Source of the DNA: an uncultured Hungatella sp.
Lineage (GTDB): Bacteria > Bacillota > Clostridia > Lachnospirales > Lachnospiraceae
NCBI GenBank assembly: GCA_910585435.1
Contig: CAJUEJ010000016.1
Location: forward strand, 1 to 64,000
Direction: 5' to 3'
Length of the DNA stretch: 64,000 bases
Shown: positions 34,348-41,997 of the stretch, piece by piece
Layout of the letters: each line of letters starts with the position of its first letter
Numbering within the stretch: the first letter of the stretch is position 1
The notes under the pieces: generated by a model
The model's input: the letters and a program-made list of their open reading frames with translations, nothing else
Told to the model about the DNA's origin: nothing
The model's database searches: none
Program-made: the position numbers and the translations under genes

Positions 34348-34851
34348 GTGTTTTTGCTTTTTTTTGCGGTGTGGGTGGTTCTAAATGGCAAAGTGACGCT
34401 GGAAATCTGCCTCTTTGGCCTGGGGATATCGGCCGCACTTTTTTACTTTATCTGTAACTATATGGATTACAGTATACGCAGGGAAATACTTCTGTTCCGG
34501 CTGGTGCCGTTGTTCGCCCGGTATTTCTGGGTGCTGGTCCAGGAGATTGTGAAAGCCAATGTGGCAGTCTTTAAGCTTATTATATCTCCGGAGCTGCAGC
34601 CGGAGCCGGCCATTGTGTATTTTAACACGGATTTAAAGACAGGGCTGGCAAAGGTACTTCTGGCCAATTCCATCACCCTGACTCCGGGGACCATCACCGT
34701 ATCGGTGGAGGACAACCGGTTCTGCGTCCACTGTCTGGACCGGGAGCTGGCTGAGGGGCTTGAGGATTCCGCGTTTGTGGAGCTGTTAAAAGAGATTGAG
34801 GCAAAGGAAGAGGTTGGAGGAAGAAATGGAAGGAATCAATCAAGCGTATGA
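34348..34851 (+). CDS. mrpE: Mrp-type antiporter subunit E
   Basis: The 167-residue small membrane protein of the MnhE/MrpE family has two N-terminal helices and a cytoplasmic domain with SITLTPGTITV, the family hallmark. GTG start after ACGGAGG. First gene of the operon; it overlaps subunit F by 26 bp. In Mrp complexes E contributes to the sodium-side module. Confidence 0.92.
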   Translation: MFLLFFAVWVVLNGKVTLEICLFGLGISAALFYFICNYMDYSIRREILLFRLVPLFARYFWVLVQEIVKANVAVFKLIISPELQPEPAIVYFNTDLKTGLAKVLLANSITLTPGTITVSVEDNRFCVHCLDRELAEGLEDSAFVELLKEIEAKEEVGGRNGRNQSSV

Positions 34852-35209
34852 AATATTGCTGGCCGGGGCTCTGCTTGTATTGGCGGTGCTGATTGTCCTA
34901 AGCCTTATCCGCTCCGTGCTGGGGCCTGGAATTCCGGACAGAATCATTGCCATCAATATGACAGGAACCATGATTATTATGGTTATCGCCATCCTGTCTG
35001 TGCTTTTGGATGAGAACTATCTGGTGGATGTGTGCCTGATTTATGCTATGATAAGCTTTTTGGGAGTGGTGGTGCTGTGCAAGGTGTACACAGGGGTGTA
35101 CCTTCAGCGGAAACACATGAAGGCAGACCTTCACGCCATTGAGGATAATCTGCATCACCAGGAACATGAGATAATAGAAGAGGCAGGAGAAAAGGAGGAG
35201 GCACAATGA
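34826..35209 (+). CDS. mrpF: Mrp-type antiporter subunit F
   Basis: The 127-residue protein has three membrane helices (MrpF/PhaF) and the conserved VLGPGIPDRIIAINM loop with Asp. The C-terminal 30 residues are a His/Glu-rich soluble tail (NLHHQEHEIIEEAGEKEE), longer than usual. ATG 34826 after GGAGGAAG; an ATG ten codons earlier is less likely. The stop overlaps the next start by 4 bp. Confidence 0.9.
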   Translation: MEGINQAYEILLAGALLVLAVLIVLSLIRSVLGPGIPDRIIAINMTGTMIIMVIAILSVLLDENYLVDVCLIYAMISFLGVVVLCKVYTGVYLQRKHMKADLHAIEDNLHHQEHEIIEEAGEKEEAQ

Positions 35210-35571
35210 CAGGACTTTGGATTCAATGGATACTTGCTGCAGGCTGCCTTCTCATCGGGCTTATTTTTATGATAACCGCTGTATTTGGGGTAAACCGGTT
35301 CAAAAAGGCATTGAATCGGATGCACGCGGCGGCTCTGGGAGATACTCTGGGGATTCTGTTTGTCATACTGGGGCTGATACTCATTCGAGGCTTTTCTGTA
35401 GATTCCCTGAAATTGTTTCTTGTAATCCTGTTTTTCTGGATTGCGTCTCCGGTATCCGGCCATATGCTCAGCCGTCTGGAGGTTATGACCAATGAAGACT
35501 TGGGGGAACTTCTCCTGATTGACAGAGAGCAGTCTGCCCGTGAGAAGGAGGAGGAGATAAAAGAATGCTGA
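35206..35571 (+). CDS. mrpG: Mrp-type antiporter subunit G
   Basis: The 121-residue protein has three helices (MrpG/PhaG family), with RMHAAALGDTLG and the SPVSGHMLSRLE end. It starts in a 4-bp overlap with mrpF, after AAGGAGGAGG, and overlaps the next gene by 7 bp. Confidence 0.9.
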   Translation: MTGLWIQWILAAGCLLIGLIFMITAVFGVNRFKKALNRMHAAALGDTLGILFVILGLILIRGFSVDSLKLFLVILFFWIASPVSGHMLSRLEVMTNEDLGELLLIDREQSAREKEEEIKEC

Positions 35572-35834
35572 AACTGTTTGAATTTATTCTGCTGTTTGTC
35601 CTTATTGGATGTTCCATTTCCGTGGCATGTACAAGGGATTTGCTGACATCCATTGTTATTTTCATGTCCTACAGCCTGGTGATGTGCGTCATCTGGGTCC
35701 TTCTCCAGTCTCCGGACCTGGCCATTACGGAAGCGGCCGTGGGAGCCGGTGTGACAAGTATTCTGTTTTTTGTGACATTGAAAAAGATACGGGCAATCAG
35801 AAAGGAGAAGACGGATGAGCCGGAGGAAGGATAA
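35565..35834 (+). CDS. MbhD/DUF4040-type subunit (MrpA C-terminal part)
   Basis: The 89-residue, three-helix protein has the SPDLAITEAAVGAG signature of the MbhD (DUF4040) domain, which in many Mrp complexes is the C-terminal part of MrpA. Here it is a free-standing gene, as in archaeal Mbh/Mbs operons. Overlaps its neighbours on both sides. Confidence 0.88.
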   Translation: MLKLFEFILLFVLIGCSISVACTRDLLTSIVIFMSYSLVMCVIWVLLQSPDLAITEAAVGAGVTSILFFVTLKKIRAIRKEKTDEPEEG

Positions 35835-37041
35835 TTATGACACCAGCCGCTGGCTGAAATTTAAAAAATGGGTGGACGGGGAAGTGGATTTGCTGGCAGA
35901 CGGGATGGAGGCCCGTGTGCCGGAAGGAACAGCAGGCAGGGAGAAAGCCTGTGTGCCGGAAGGAACAGCAGGCAGGGAGAAAGCCCTTGCGCCGGAAGGA
36001 AAGGCAGGCAGGGGGGAGGCCCTTGCGCCGGAAGGAAAGGCAGGCAGGGGGGAGGCCCTTGCGCCGGAAGGAAAAGCAGGCAGGGCAGAGGCACGTGCGC
36101 TGAAAGGAAAGGCAGGCAGGGCGGAGGCTCGTGCGCCGGAAGGAAATGACAACCAGGCCCGTCCGAAGACAGAGGCAATGAGCCAGGCAGCGTATGAGGC
36201 GGTTCAGGAGGAGGAACTGAAGAAGCTGCCTATCTTCACCCAGGGCTATGACAAATCTGTGGACCATGGACTGGCTCTTTTCCGGAAATTTTACCGGTTT
36301 ATGTCTGTGCTTCTATGCGGAGGCCTGATTCTGGTTCTTCTGTGGACCGTAGCCTATCTTCCCATATTCGGCAATGCCGGAAACCCGGACAATAACGAGG
36401 TGTCTGCCCGTTATATTGAACGGGGGCTTCAGGAGACAGGGGCGGTGAACATTGTCACCGGCATGATTCTGGATTACCGTGCATTCGACACCTTCGGAGA
36501 GTCCTGTGTGCTTTTTATCGCCTCCTGCTGTGTCCTTGTGCTTCTGAGAATCGATGCCTCAAGTAAAGACAGCCAGACGGAAAAAAGAAGGAAGGAAGCA
36601 GCCTATGACCGGCTGTATGAGCCGAAGAATGATATAATTCTGCAGAAATGCGCCTGCATTCTGGTTCCGGTTATTCTGATTTTCGGGATTTACATTGTGC
36701 TTAACGGCCATTTGTCTCCAGGCGGCGGATTTTCAGGCGGTGCGGTGCTGGGCTCCGGGCTGATTCTGTATCTCAATGCCTTTGGATTTCAAAAGACCGA
36801 ACGGTTTTTTACGGAAAAGGTGTATCGAAGGACCACGCTGTGCGCCCTGACCTTTTACTGTCTGGCAAAAAGCTACTCCTTTTTCACAGGAGCCAACCAC
36901 ATGAACAGCGGAATTCCCTTGGGAACCCCGGGGGCTATCTTAAGCAGCGGCCTGATTCTGCCCTTAAATATCTGCGTCGGACTGGTGGTGGCCTGTACCA
37001 TGTATGCATTCTACACCTTGTTCCGGAAAGGAGGAATGTAA
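35815..37041 (+). CDS. mrpB: Mrp-type subunit B with an N-terminal repeat extension
   Basis: The 408-residue protein is much longer than usual MrpB (about 140-230). Residues 1-28 are polar, about 30-112 are a cytoplasmic array of 12-residue units (PEGKAGRGEALA type), and then come two helices (about 160-185 and 225-245). The C-terminal MnhB domain has GHLSPGGGFSGGAVLG. The middle part with YIERGLQETGAVNIVTGMI matches the MbhE-like segment that normally precedes MrpB, so two subunits are fused. ATG after AAAGGAG. Confidence 0.9.
   Translation: MSRRKDNYDTSRWLKFKKWVDGEVDLLADGMEARVPEGTAGREKACVPEGTAGREKALAPEGKAGRGEALAPEGKAGRGEALAPEGKAGRAEARALKGKAGRAEARAPEGNDNQARPKTEAMSQAAYEAVQEEELKKLPIFTQGYDKSVDHGLALFRKFYRFMSVLLCGGLILVLLWTVAYLPIFGNAGNPDNNEVSARYIERGLQETGAVNIVTGMILDYRAFDTFGESCVLFIASCCVLVLLRIDASSKDSQTEKRRKEAAYDRLYEPKNDIILQKCACILVPVILIFGIYIVLNGHLSPGGGFSGGAVLGSGLILYLNAFGFQKTERFFTEKVYRRTTLCALTFYCLAKSYSFFTGANHMNSGIPLGTPGAILSSGLILPLNICVGLVVACTMYAFYTLFRKGGM
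35908..36147 (+). repeat. 36-bp tandem repeat (about 6.6 units) inside mrpB
   Basis: Unit core GCGCCGGAAGGAAAGGCAGG; neighbouring units differ by 1-6 bases. There are no unique spacers between units, so it is not a CRISPR array. It codes a Gly/Ala/Glu/Arg-rich cytoplasmic segment. Confidence 0.93.
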
Positions 37042-37419
37042 ATGCTGCAGCATATGCTTTTAAATATGGAAGAAACTGCGTCTGTTATCCTGTTTGGAAT
37101 CGGATTTACCATTCTTCTGCTTCATCAGAATCTGATTAAAAAAATCATGGGCATGAACATTATGGATACGGCAGTGTATTTATTTCTGGCTGCCAAGGGC
37201 TATATCAACGGCCGCATGGTTCCCATTGTGACGGATGGTATCCAGGATGTGTCCGCCTATATTAATCCGGTACCCAGCGGCCTGGTTCTTACAGGCATTG
37301 TGGTATCGGTCAGCACCACGGCGCTGATGCTGGCCCTTACCATCCGGCTGTATGAGCGGTATGGCTCCCTGGATTTGGACCAGATACTGATACAGGTGAA
37401 GGAGGAAGAAAGAACATGA
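37042..37419 (+). CDS. mrpC: Mrp-type antiporter subunit C (NuoK-like)
   Basis: The 125-residue, three-helix NuoK/MrpC homologue has GFTILLLHQNLIKKIMGMNIM at its start and the family's DPVPSGLVLTGIVV counterpart INPVPSGLVLTGIVV. It follows mrpB directly and overlaps the next gene by 4 bp. Confidence 0.9.
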   Translation: MLQHMLLNMEETASVILFGIGFTILLLHQNLIKKIMGMNIMDTAVYLFLAAKGYINGRMVPIVTDGIQDVSAYINPVPSGLVLTGIVVSVSTTALMLALTIRLYERYGSLDLDQILIQVKEEERT

Positions 37420-38924
37420 GTTTTGTGCAGAATTTTCCGTTTTTCTCCATCATCATCGCCATGTTCTCCGGGATTGTGTCCTCGGTGCTGCCGGGAAAAA
37501 AGGCCAGGAATTTAAGCCTGGCTGCCATCGGGCTGACAGGCGTCATGTCGGCGGCGGTTCTTGGGTTCTGTCTGAAGACAGGGGAAAGCTACACCTACAT
37601 GATGGGGCATTTCCCTGCTCCCTGGGGCAACGAGATACGGGCAGGGGTTCTGGAGGGGCTGACAGCCCTGTTGTTTGAGATTGTCATGTTTTTGTCGGTA
37701 ATAGGCGGTTTGAAATACACGGCGGCTGATGTGGAGGAAAGCAAGCAGAACCTGTTTTACATTATGATTGATTTAATGTTAAGCTCTCTTCTGGCACTGG
37801 TGTATACCAACGATTTGTTTACTGCCTATGTGTTTGTGGAGATTAACACCATTGCCGGATGTGGCCTTATTATGATTCGCCAGAAGGGCAGGAGCCTGTC
37901 CTCCGCTATCCGGTACATGATTTTAAGCCAGCTGGGCTCCGGCCTGTTCCTCATAGGCTTAAGCCTTCTCTATGATGTGACGGGACATCTTCTCATGAGT
38001 CCTGCCAAGGAGGCGGTGGCCCTGATTGAGGCCTCCGGAAGCTATGAGGTTCCCATGCTGGTAATCACGGCGGTGGTCAGCGTGGGCCTGGGAATCAAAA
38101 GCGGCCTGTACCCGTTCCACTACTGGATTCCCGATACCTACGGGTATGCCACGCCTGCGGCCAGCGCCATTCTTTCCGGCCTGGTGTCAAAGGGCTATAT
38201 TTTTCTGCTGATTAAGATATTCTACCGGGTGCTGGGACGGGAAAATGTAGTGGCAAGCCATATTGTCAACGTGCTTTTCGTCTTTGGCATCGTGGGGATG
38301 ATTATGGGGTCCCTTCACGCCATTGCGGAGAAAGATACCAGAAGGATGATTGCCTATTCCTCTGTAGCCCAGATTGGGTATATCTACATGGGAATCGGTC
38401 TTGGAACCCAGGCAGGGATGGTGGCGGCTGTCTTCCACATCTTTACCCATTCTGCCACCAAGGCCCTTCTGTTTATCAGTGCTGTGGGGCTTTATGAGGC
38501 ATCGGGAAATAAGAAGGACTACTTAAGCCTGCGGGGAGCCGGGTACCGGAATCCTCTGGCCGGAATCGGTTTTGGAATCGGCGCCCTGTCCATGGTAGGC
38601 TTCCCTATGCTGGCAGGCTTTATCTCCAAGCTTTTATTTGCCACATCTGCATTGCAGAGCCCTCACAAAATGTTTCTTACGCTGATTGCTTTGGCGGTCA
38701 GCACTGTACTGAATGCCGTTTATTTTTTAAGGCTGGTAATCACCCTATACAGGCCGGCAGTGTCGCCGGAGGGACATGAGGTTCTTGAACATGCCGGAGG
38801 GACCAAATCTTCCTGGAACCTTCGTCTGGCTGTCCTGTGCTTTCTTGTGCTGAATGTGGTTCTGGGAATGTTTTCCCAGCCCATTGTAAACGCTATAGGA
38901 CAGGGGCTTATGATGTTTGATTAA
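37416..38924 (+). CDS. Proton-conducting antiporter-like subunit 1 (MrpD/NuoN-like)
   Basis: The 502-residue protein has about 14 helices (Proton_antipo_M family). A conserved Glu lies in the FVEINTIAGCGL helix and a Lys in KSGLYPFHYWIPD, with ATPAASAILSGLVSKG and HIFTHSATKALLF further on. These match the ion path of MrpD and NuoL/M/N proteins. First of four such subunits in the operon. RBS AGGAGGAAG. Confidence 0.92.
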   Translation: MSFVQNFPFFSIIIAMFSGIVSSVLPGKKARNLSLAAIGLTGVMSAAVLGFCLKTGESYTYMMGHFPAPWGNEIRAGVLEGLTALLFEIVMFLSVIGGLKYTAADVEESKQNLFYIMIDLMLSSLLALVYTNDLFTAYVFVEINTIAGCGLIMIRQKGRSLSSAIRYMILSQLGSGLFLIGLSLLYDVTGHLLMSPAKEAVALIEASGSYEVPMLVITAVVSVGLGIKSGLYPFHYWIPDTYGYATPAASAILSGLVSKGYIFLLIKIFYRVLGRENVVASHIVNVLFVFGIVGMIMGSLHAIAEKDTRRMIAYSSVAQIGYIYMGIGLGTQAGMVAAVFHIFTHSATKALLFISAVGLYEASGNKKDYLSLRGAGYRNPLAGIGFGIGALSMVGFPMLAGFISKLLFATSALQSPHKMFLTLIALAVSTVLNAVYFLRLVITLYRPAVSPEGHEVLEHAGGTKSSWNLRLAVLCFLVLNVVLGMFSQPIVNAIGQGLMMFD

Positions 38925-38940
38925 GGAGGGAAATGGATAT

Positions 38941-40422
38941 ATGAAATTGCTGTTGCCGGTAGTGATACCGATTTTGGCAGGAATTTTGGTTCTGGTGTCA
39001 AAGGAAATAAGAAAGAACAGGAAAATGGTGACCGGGCTTTCGGCGGCGGTTCTTGCCCTGGAGCTTGTCCTGGTATTTACGGCAGTTTTGTCTGAGGACA
39101 GCCTGGTGCTGTGCCGGTTAACGGATACCATAGATATTTCGTTTCGGATAGATGATGTAAGCAGGCTGTTTGCAGGGCTTACGACGCTTATGTGGTTCCT
39201 GGTAGGAATCTATGCCACTGCGTATATGGAGCATGAGCATGATGAATACCGTTTTTTTGGATTTTACCTGATGGTGGAAGGGGTTCTGATGGGGATAGAT
39301 TTCTCGTCCAATCTGATTACCTTGTATGTGTTTTATGAGCTGATGACCCTTACGTCCCTTCCTCTGGTGCTTCATGAGTTGACAAAGGAGGCGGTGCAGG
39401 CAGGGTTTAAATATCTGTTCTACTCTGTGGCAGGCGCTTTCCTGGCGCTGTTTGGAATCTTCTTCTTAGCCAGTGTCAGCCCCAGCCTGGAGTTTACCCC
39501 GGGAGGCGTGTTGGACGGCCGGGCCCTGGCAGGAAAGGAAGGGCTTTTGCTGGCTTCAGCCTGCTGTATGGTTGTGGGCTTTGGAACCAAGGCCGGCATG
39601 TTTCCCCTTCACGGATGGCTGCCTACGGCACACCCGGTAGCCCCTGCTCCTGCAAGTGCGGTTATGTCCGGTGTTATCACCAAGGCCGGCATTCTGGCTA
39701 TTATCCGGGTATTTTACTACATTATTGGGCCGGATTTGATTCGCGGGACCTGGGTGCAGACTGTGTGGATGCTTCTCTCCCTGACCACTGTATTTATGGG
39801 GTCCATGCTGGCCTACAGGGAGCAGGTGTTTAAGAAGCGGCTTGCATTTTCTACCGTAAGCCAGGTGTCCTATGTGATGTTCGGACTGAGCCTTCTCCAT
39901 CCGACAGCCTTTGCAGGGGCCTTGTCCCACGTGGTGTTCCACTCGGTCATCAAGAACGGATTGTTTATGTCAGCCGGCGCTGTCATAGAGAAGACAGGCT
40001 GGACCAGGGTGGAGCAGATGAGAGGCCTGGGCAAGGTGATGCCGGTGACGCTGGCCTGTTACACAGCGGTGTCCCTGGCGCTGATTGGGATTCCGCCTGC
40101 CAGCGGATTTGTCAGCAAATGGTATCTTGCCACAGGAGCCTTAAGCTCAGGAACGGGAATCTGGGGCTTTCTGGGGCCGGTGGTGCTTTTAATCAGTGCC
40201 CTTTTGACGGCAGGCTATCTTCTTCCCATTGCAATCCAGGGATTCTTTCCCGGGCAGGATTTTGACAGTTCGGAGCTGAAAAAACGGAAGCTCATTGGAA
40301 ATGAGCCTTCTTTCCGGATGGTTCTTCCTATTATGGTACTGGCAATCGCAGCTGTGCTGCTGGGATGCTTTCCAGGCAGCCTGCTTCAGATGATAACATC
40401 CATAGGAGATTTGGTTTTTTAA
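38941..40422 (+). CDS. Proton-conducting antiporter-like subunit 2 (MrpD/NuoM-like)
   Basis: The 493-residue polytopic protein shows FYELMTLTSLPLVLHELT with the key Glu, GTKAGMFPLHGWLPTAHPVA with the key Lys, and HVVFHSVIKNGLF. ATG 38941 follows AAGGAGGG; an alternative in-frame start eight codons upstream overlaps the previous gene. More closely related by eye to the next gene than to subunit 1. Confidence 0.91.
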   Translation: MKLLLPVVIPILAGILVLVSKEIRKNRKMVTGLSAAVLALELVLVFTAVLSEDSLVLCRLTDTIDISFRIDDVSRLFAGLTTLMWFLVGIYATAYMEHEHDEYRFFGFYLMVEGVLMGIDFSSNLITLYVFYELMTLTSLPLVLHELTKEAVQAGFKYLFYSVAGAFLALFGIFFLASVSPSLEFTPGGVLDGRALAGKEGLLLASACCMVVGFGTKAGMFPLHGWLPTAHPVAPAPASAVMSGVITKAGILAIIRVFYYIIGPDLIRGTWVQTVWMLLSLTTVFMGSMLAYREQVFKKRLAFSTVSQVSYVMFGLSLLHPTAFAGALSHVVFHSVIKNGLFMSAGAVIEKTGWTRVEQMRGLGKVMPVTLACYTAVSLALIGIPPASGFVSKWYLATGALSSGTGIWGFLGPVVLLISALLTAGYLLPIAIQGFFPGQDFDSSELKKRKLIGNEPSFRMVLPIMVLAIAAVLLGCFPGSLLQMITSIGDLVF

Positions 40423-40443
40423 ACGGACAAAATGGAGGATGAT

Positions 40444-41997
40444 ATGAACAGACTTTATCTGGCGCTGCCGGTATTTCTTCCGATTTTCTGCGGATGTGTA
40501 CTTCTGGCGTTCCGGGACAGATTTTCCGGGAAACGGGAGGAACGTCTGATGAATTTGGGAGTGGAAGGGCTGGTGGTTTTTAACAGCCTGATGATATTTA
40601 TGATTCTTGCAAAGCTGTATGGGGAGGACGGAGGAGAGACCATGCAGTTTACCTTGTTCCGTCTGTTCGGCAATCTGACGGTTATGTTTAAGCTGGACCG
40701 GATGGGCAGTGTGTTTGCCGGGCTGATTGCCTTTTTATGGCCTCTTGCCACGCTGTACGCCTTTGACTACATGAAGGACGAACCGCGGAGGCCGGCGTTC
40801 TTTGCCTACTATACCATGACCTACGGGGTCACTGCCGGCATCGCTTTTTCCGGCAGCTTAATTACCCTGTATCTGTTTTATGAGCTTTTGACCTTGGTTA
40901 CGTTTCCCCTGGTGCTTCATCCCCTGTCCAGGGAGGCGGCTCATGCCAGCAGGAAGTATCTGTATTATTCTCTGGGAGGCGCGGCCTTTGCCTTTCTGGG
41001 GCTGGTTCTGGTGCTGGGATTTTCTGCCACGGGAAATACGGAGTTTCTGGCAGGCGGCATGCTGAATCTGGAGACGGCCGGGGCGTATAAAAATGTGCTT
41101 TTGACTTTTTATGTGCTGGCGTTCTTCGGGTTCGGGGTGAAGGCGGCTTTGTTTCCGTGCCACGGGTGGCTTCCCAAGGCCACGGTGGCTCCCACTCCGG
41201 TGACGGCCCTGCTTCATGCGGTGGCTGTGGTAAAATCTGGCGCTTTTGCCATTCTGCGGCTGACGTATTTCAGCTTTGGAACCGGGTTTTTAAGGGGAAC
41301 CTGGGCCCAGTGGGCGGTGATGGCAGCTGCCTTGTTTACCATTCTTTACGGCTCCACCATGGCGGTGAGGGAGGTGCACTGGAAGCGGCGGCTGGCTTAT
41401 TCTACCATCAGCAATCTGTCTTATATTTTGTTTGGCGCCGCCATTATGAGTCCTCTGGGACTGGCGGCAGCCCTGTGCCATATGACGGCCCATGCCTTTA
41501 TGAAGATATGTGGATTCTTTTGTGCCGGCGCGGTGATGCATCAGACAGGGAAGACCCACATCTATGAGCTGGACGGGCTGGGGAGAAGAATGCCGGTGAC
41601 ATTCGCCTGTCTTACGGTGTCCAGCTTCTCTCTCATGGGCATTCCTCTGTTTGCAGGATTTATCAGCAAATGGAATCTGTGCCAGGCGGCTTTTGCATAT
41701 GCAGGCCAGGCGGTAAGCGCCGGTGTATCAGGGGGATGGATTCCCTACATGGGGGTGGCGGTGATTCTGTATTCTGCCCTGATGACGTCTGTCTATATGC
41801 TGACTGTGCTGGTGAGAGCTTATTTTCCCAAGGACGGGGAGTTCAATCCTTTGGTGAGGGCAGGCAGGGAGTTTCGTGACCCTGGCTGGAAGATGCTTCT
41901 TCCGCTGATAATCTTTGCGGCGGTGATTCTGGCCATAGGGCTTCATTCGGCGCCGTTTATGCGGCTTTTCTTATCCATAGGAGGTGAAGCAGGATGA
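40444..41997 (+). CDS. Proton-conducting antiporter-like subunit 3 (MrpD/NuoM-like)
   Basis: The 517-residue, about 14-helix protein has FYELLTLVTFPLVLHPLS, GVKAALFPCHGWLPKATVAP, and HMTAHAFMKICGFF. It resembles the preceding subunit in the Glu-helix and chain-length pattern, suggesting an old tandem duplication. The ATG at 40444 is five bases after GGAGG; an ATG four codons upstream is the alternative. Overlaps the next gene by 4 bp (ATGA). Confidence 0.91.
   Translation: MNRLYLALPVFLPIFCGCVLLAFRDRFSGKREERLMNLGVEGLVVFNSLMIFMILAKLYGEDGGETMQFTLFRLFGNLTVMFKLDRMGSVFAGLIAFLWPLATLYAFDYMKDEPRRPAFFAYYTMTYGVTAGIAFSGSLITLYLFYELLTLVTFPLVLHPLSREAAHASRKYLYYSLGGAAFAFLGLVLVLGFSATGNTEFLAGGMLNLETAGAYKNVLLTFYVLAFFGFGVKAALFPCHGWLPKATVAPTPVTALLHAVAVVKSGAFAILRLTYFSFGTGFLRGTWAQWAVMAAALFTILYGSTMAVREVHWKRRLAYSTISNLSYILFGAAIMSPLGLAAALCHMTAHAFMKICGFFCAGAVMHQTGKTHIYELDGLGRRMPVTFACLTVSSFSLMGIPLFAGFISKWNLCQAAFAYAGQAVSAGVSGGWIPYMGVAVILYSALMTSVYMLTVLVRAYFPKDGEFNPLVRAGREFRDPGWKMLLPLIIFAAVILAIGLHSAPFMRLFLSIGGEAG

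Noticed and set aside
35908..36147. CRISPR-like 36-bp repeat spacing
   Set aside because: Units are directly adjacent with no unique spacers and are translated as part of mrpB; no cas genes.
35835..36178. Repeat-rich open frames on both strands overlapping the mrpB array
   Set aside because: They are other-frame readings of the 36-bp tandem repeat; the mrpB frame alone connects to conserved domains.
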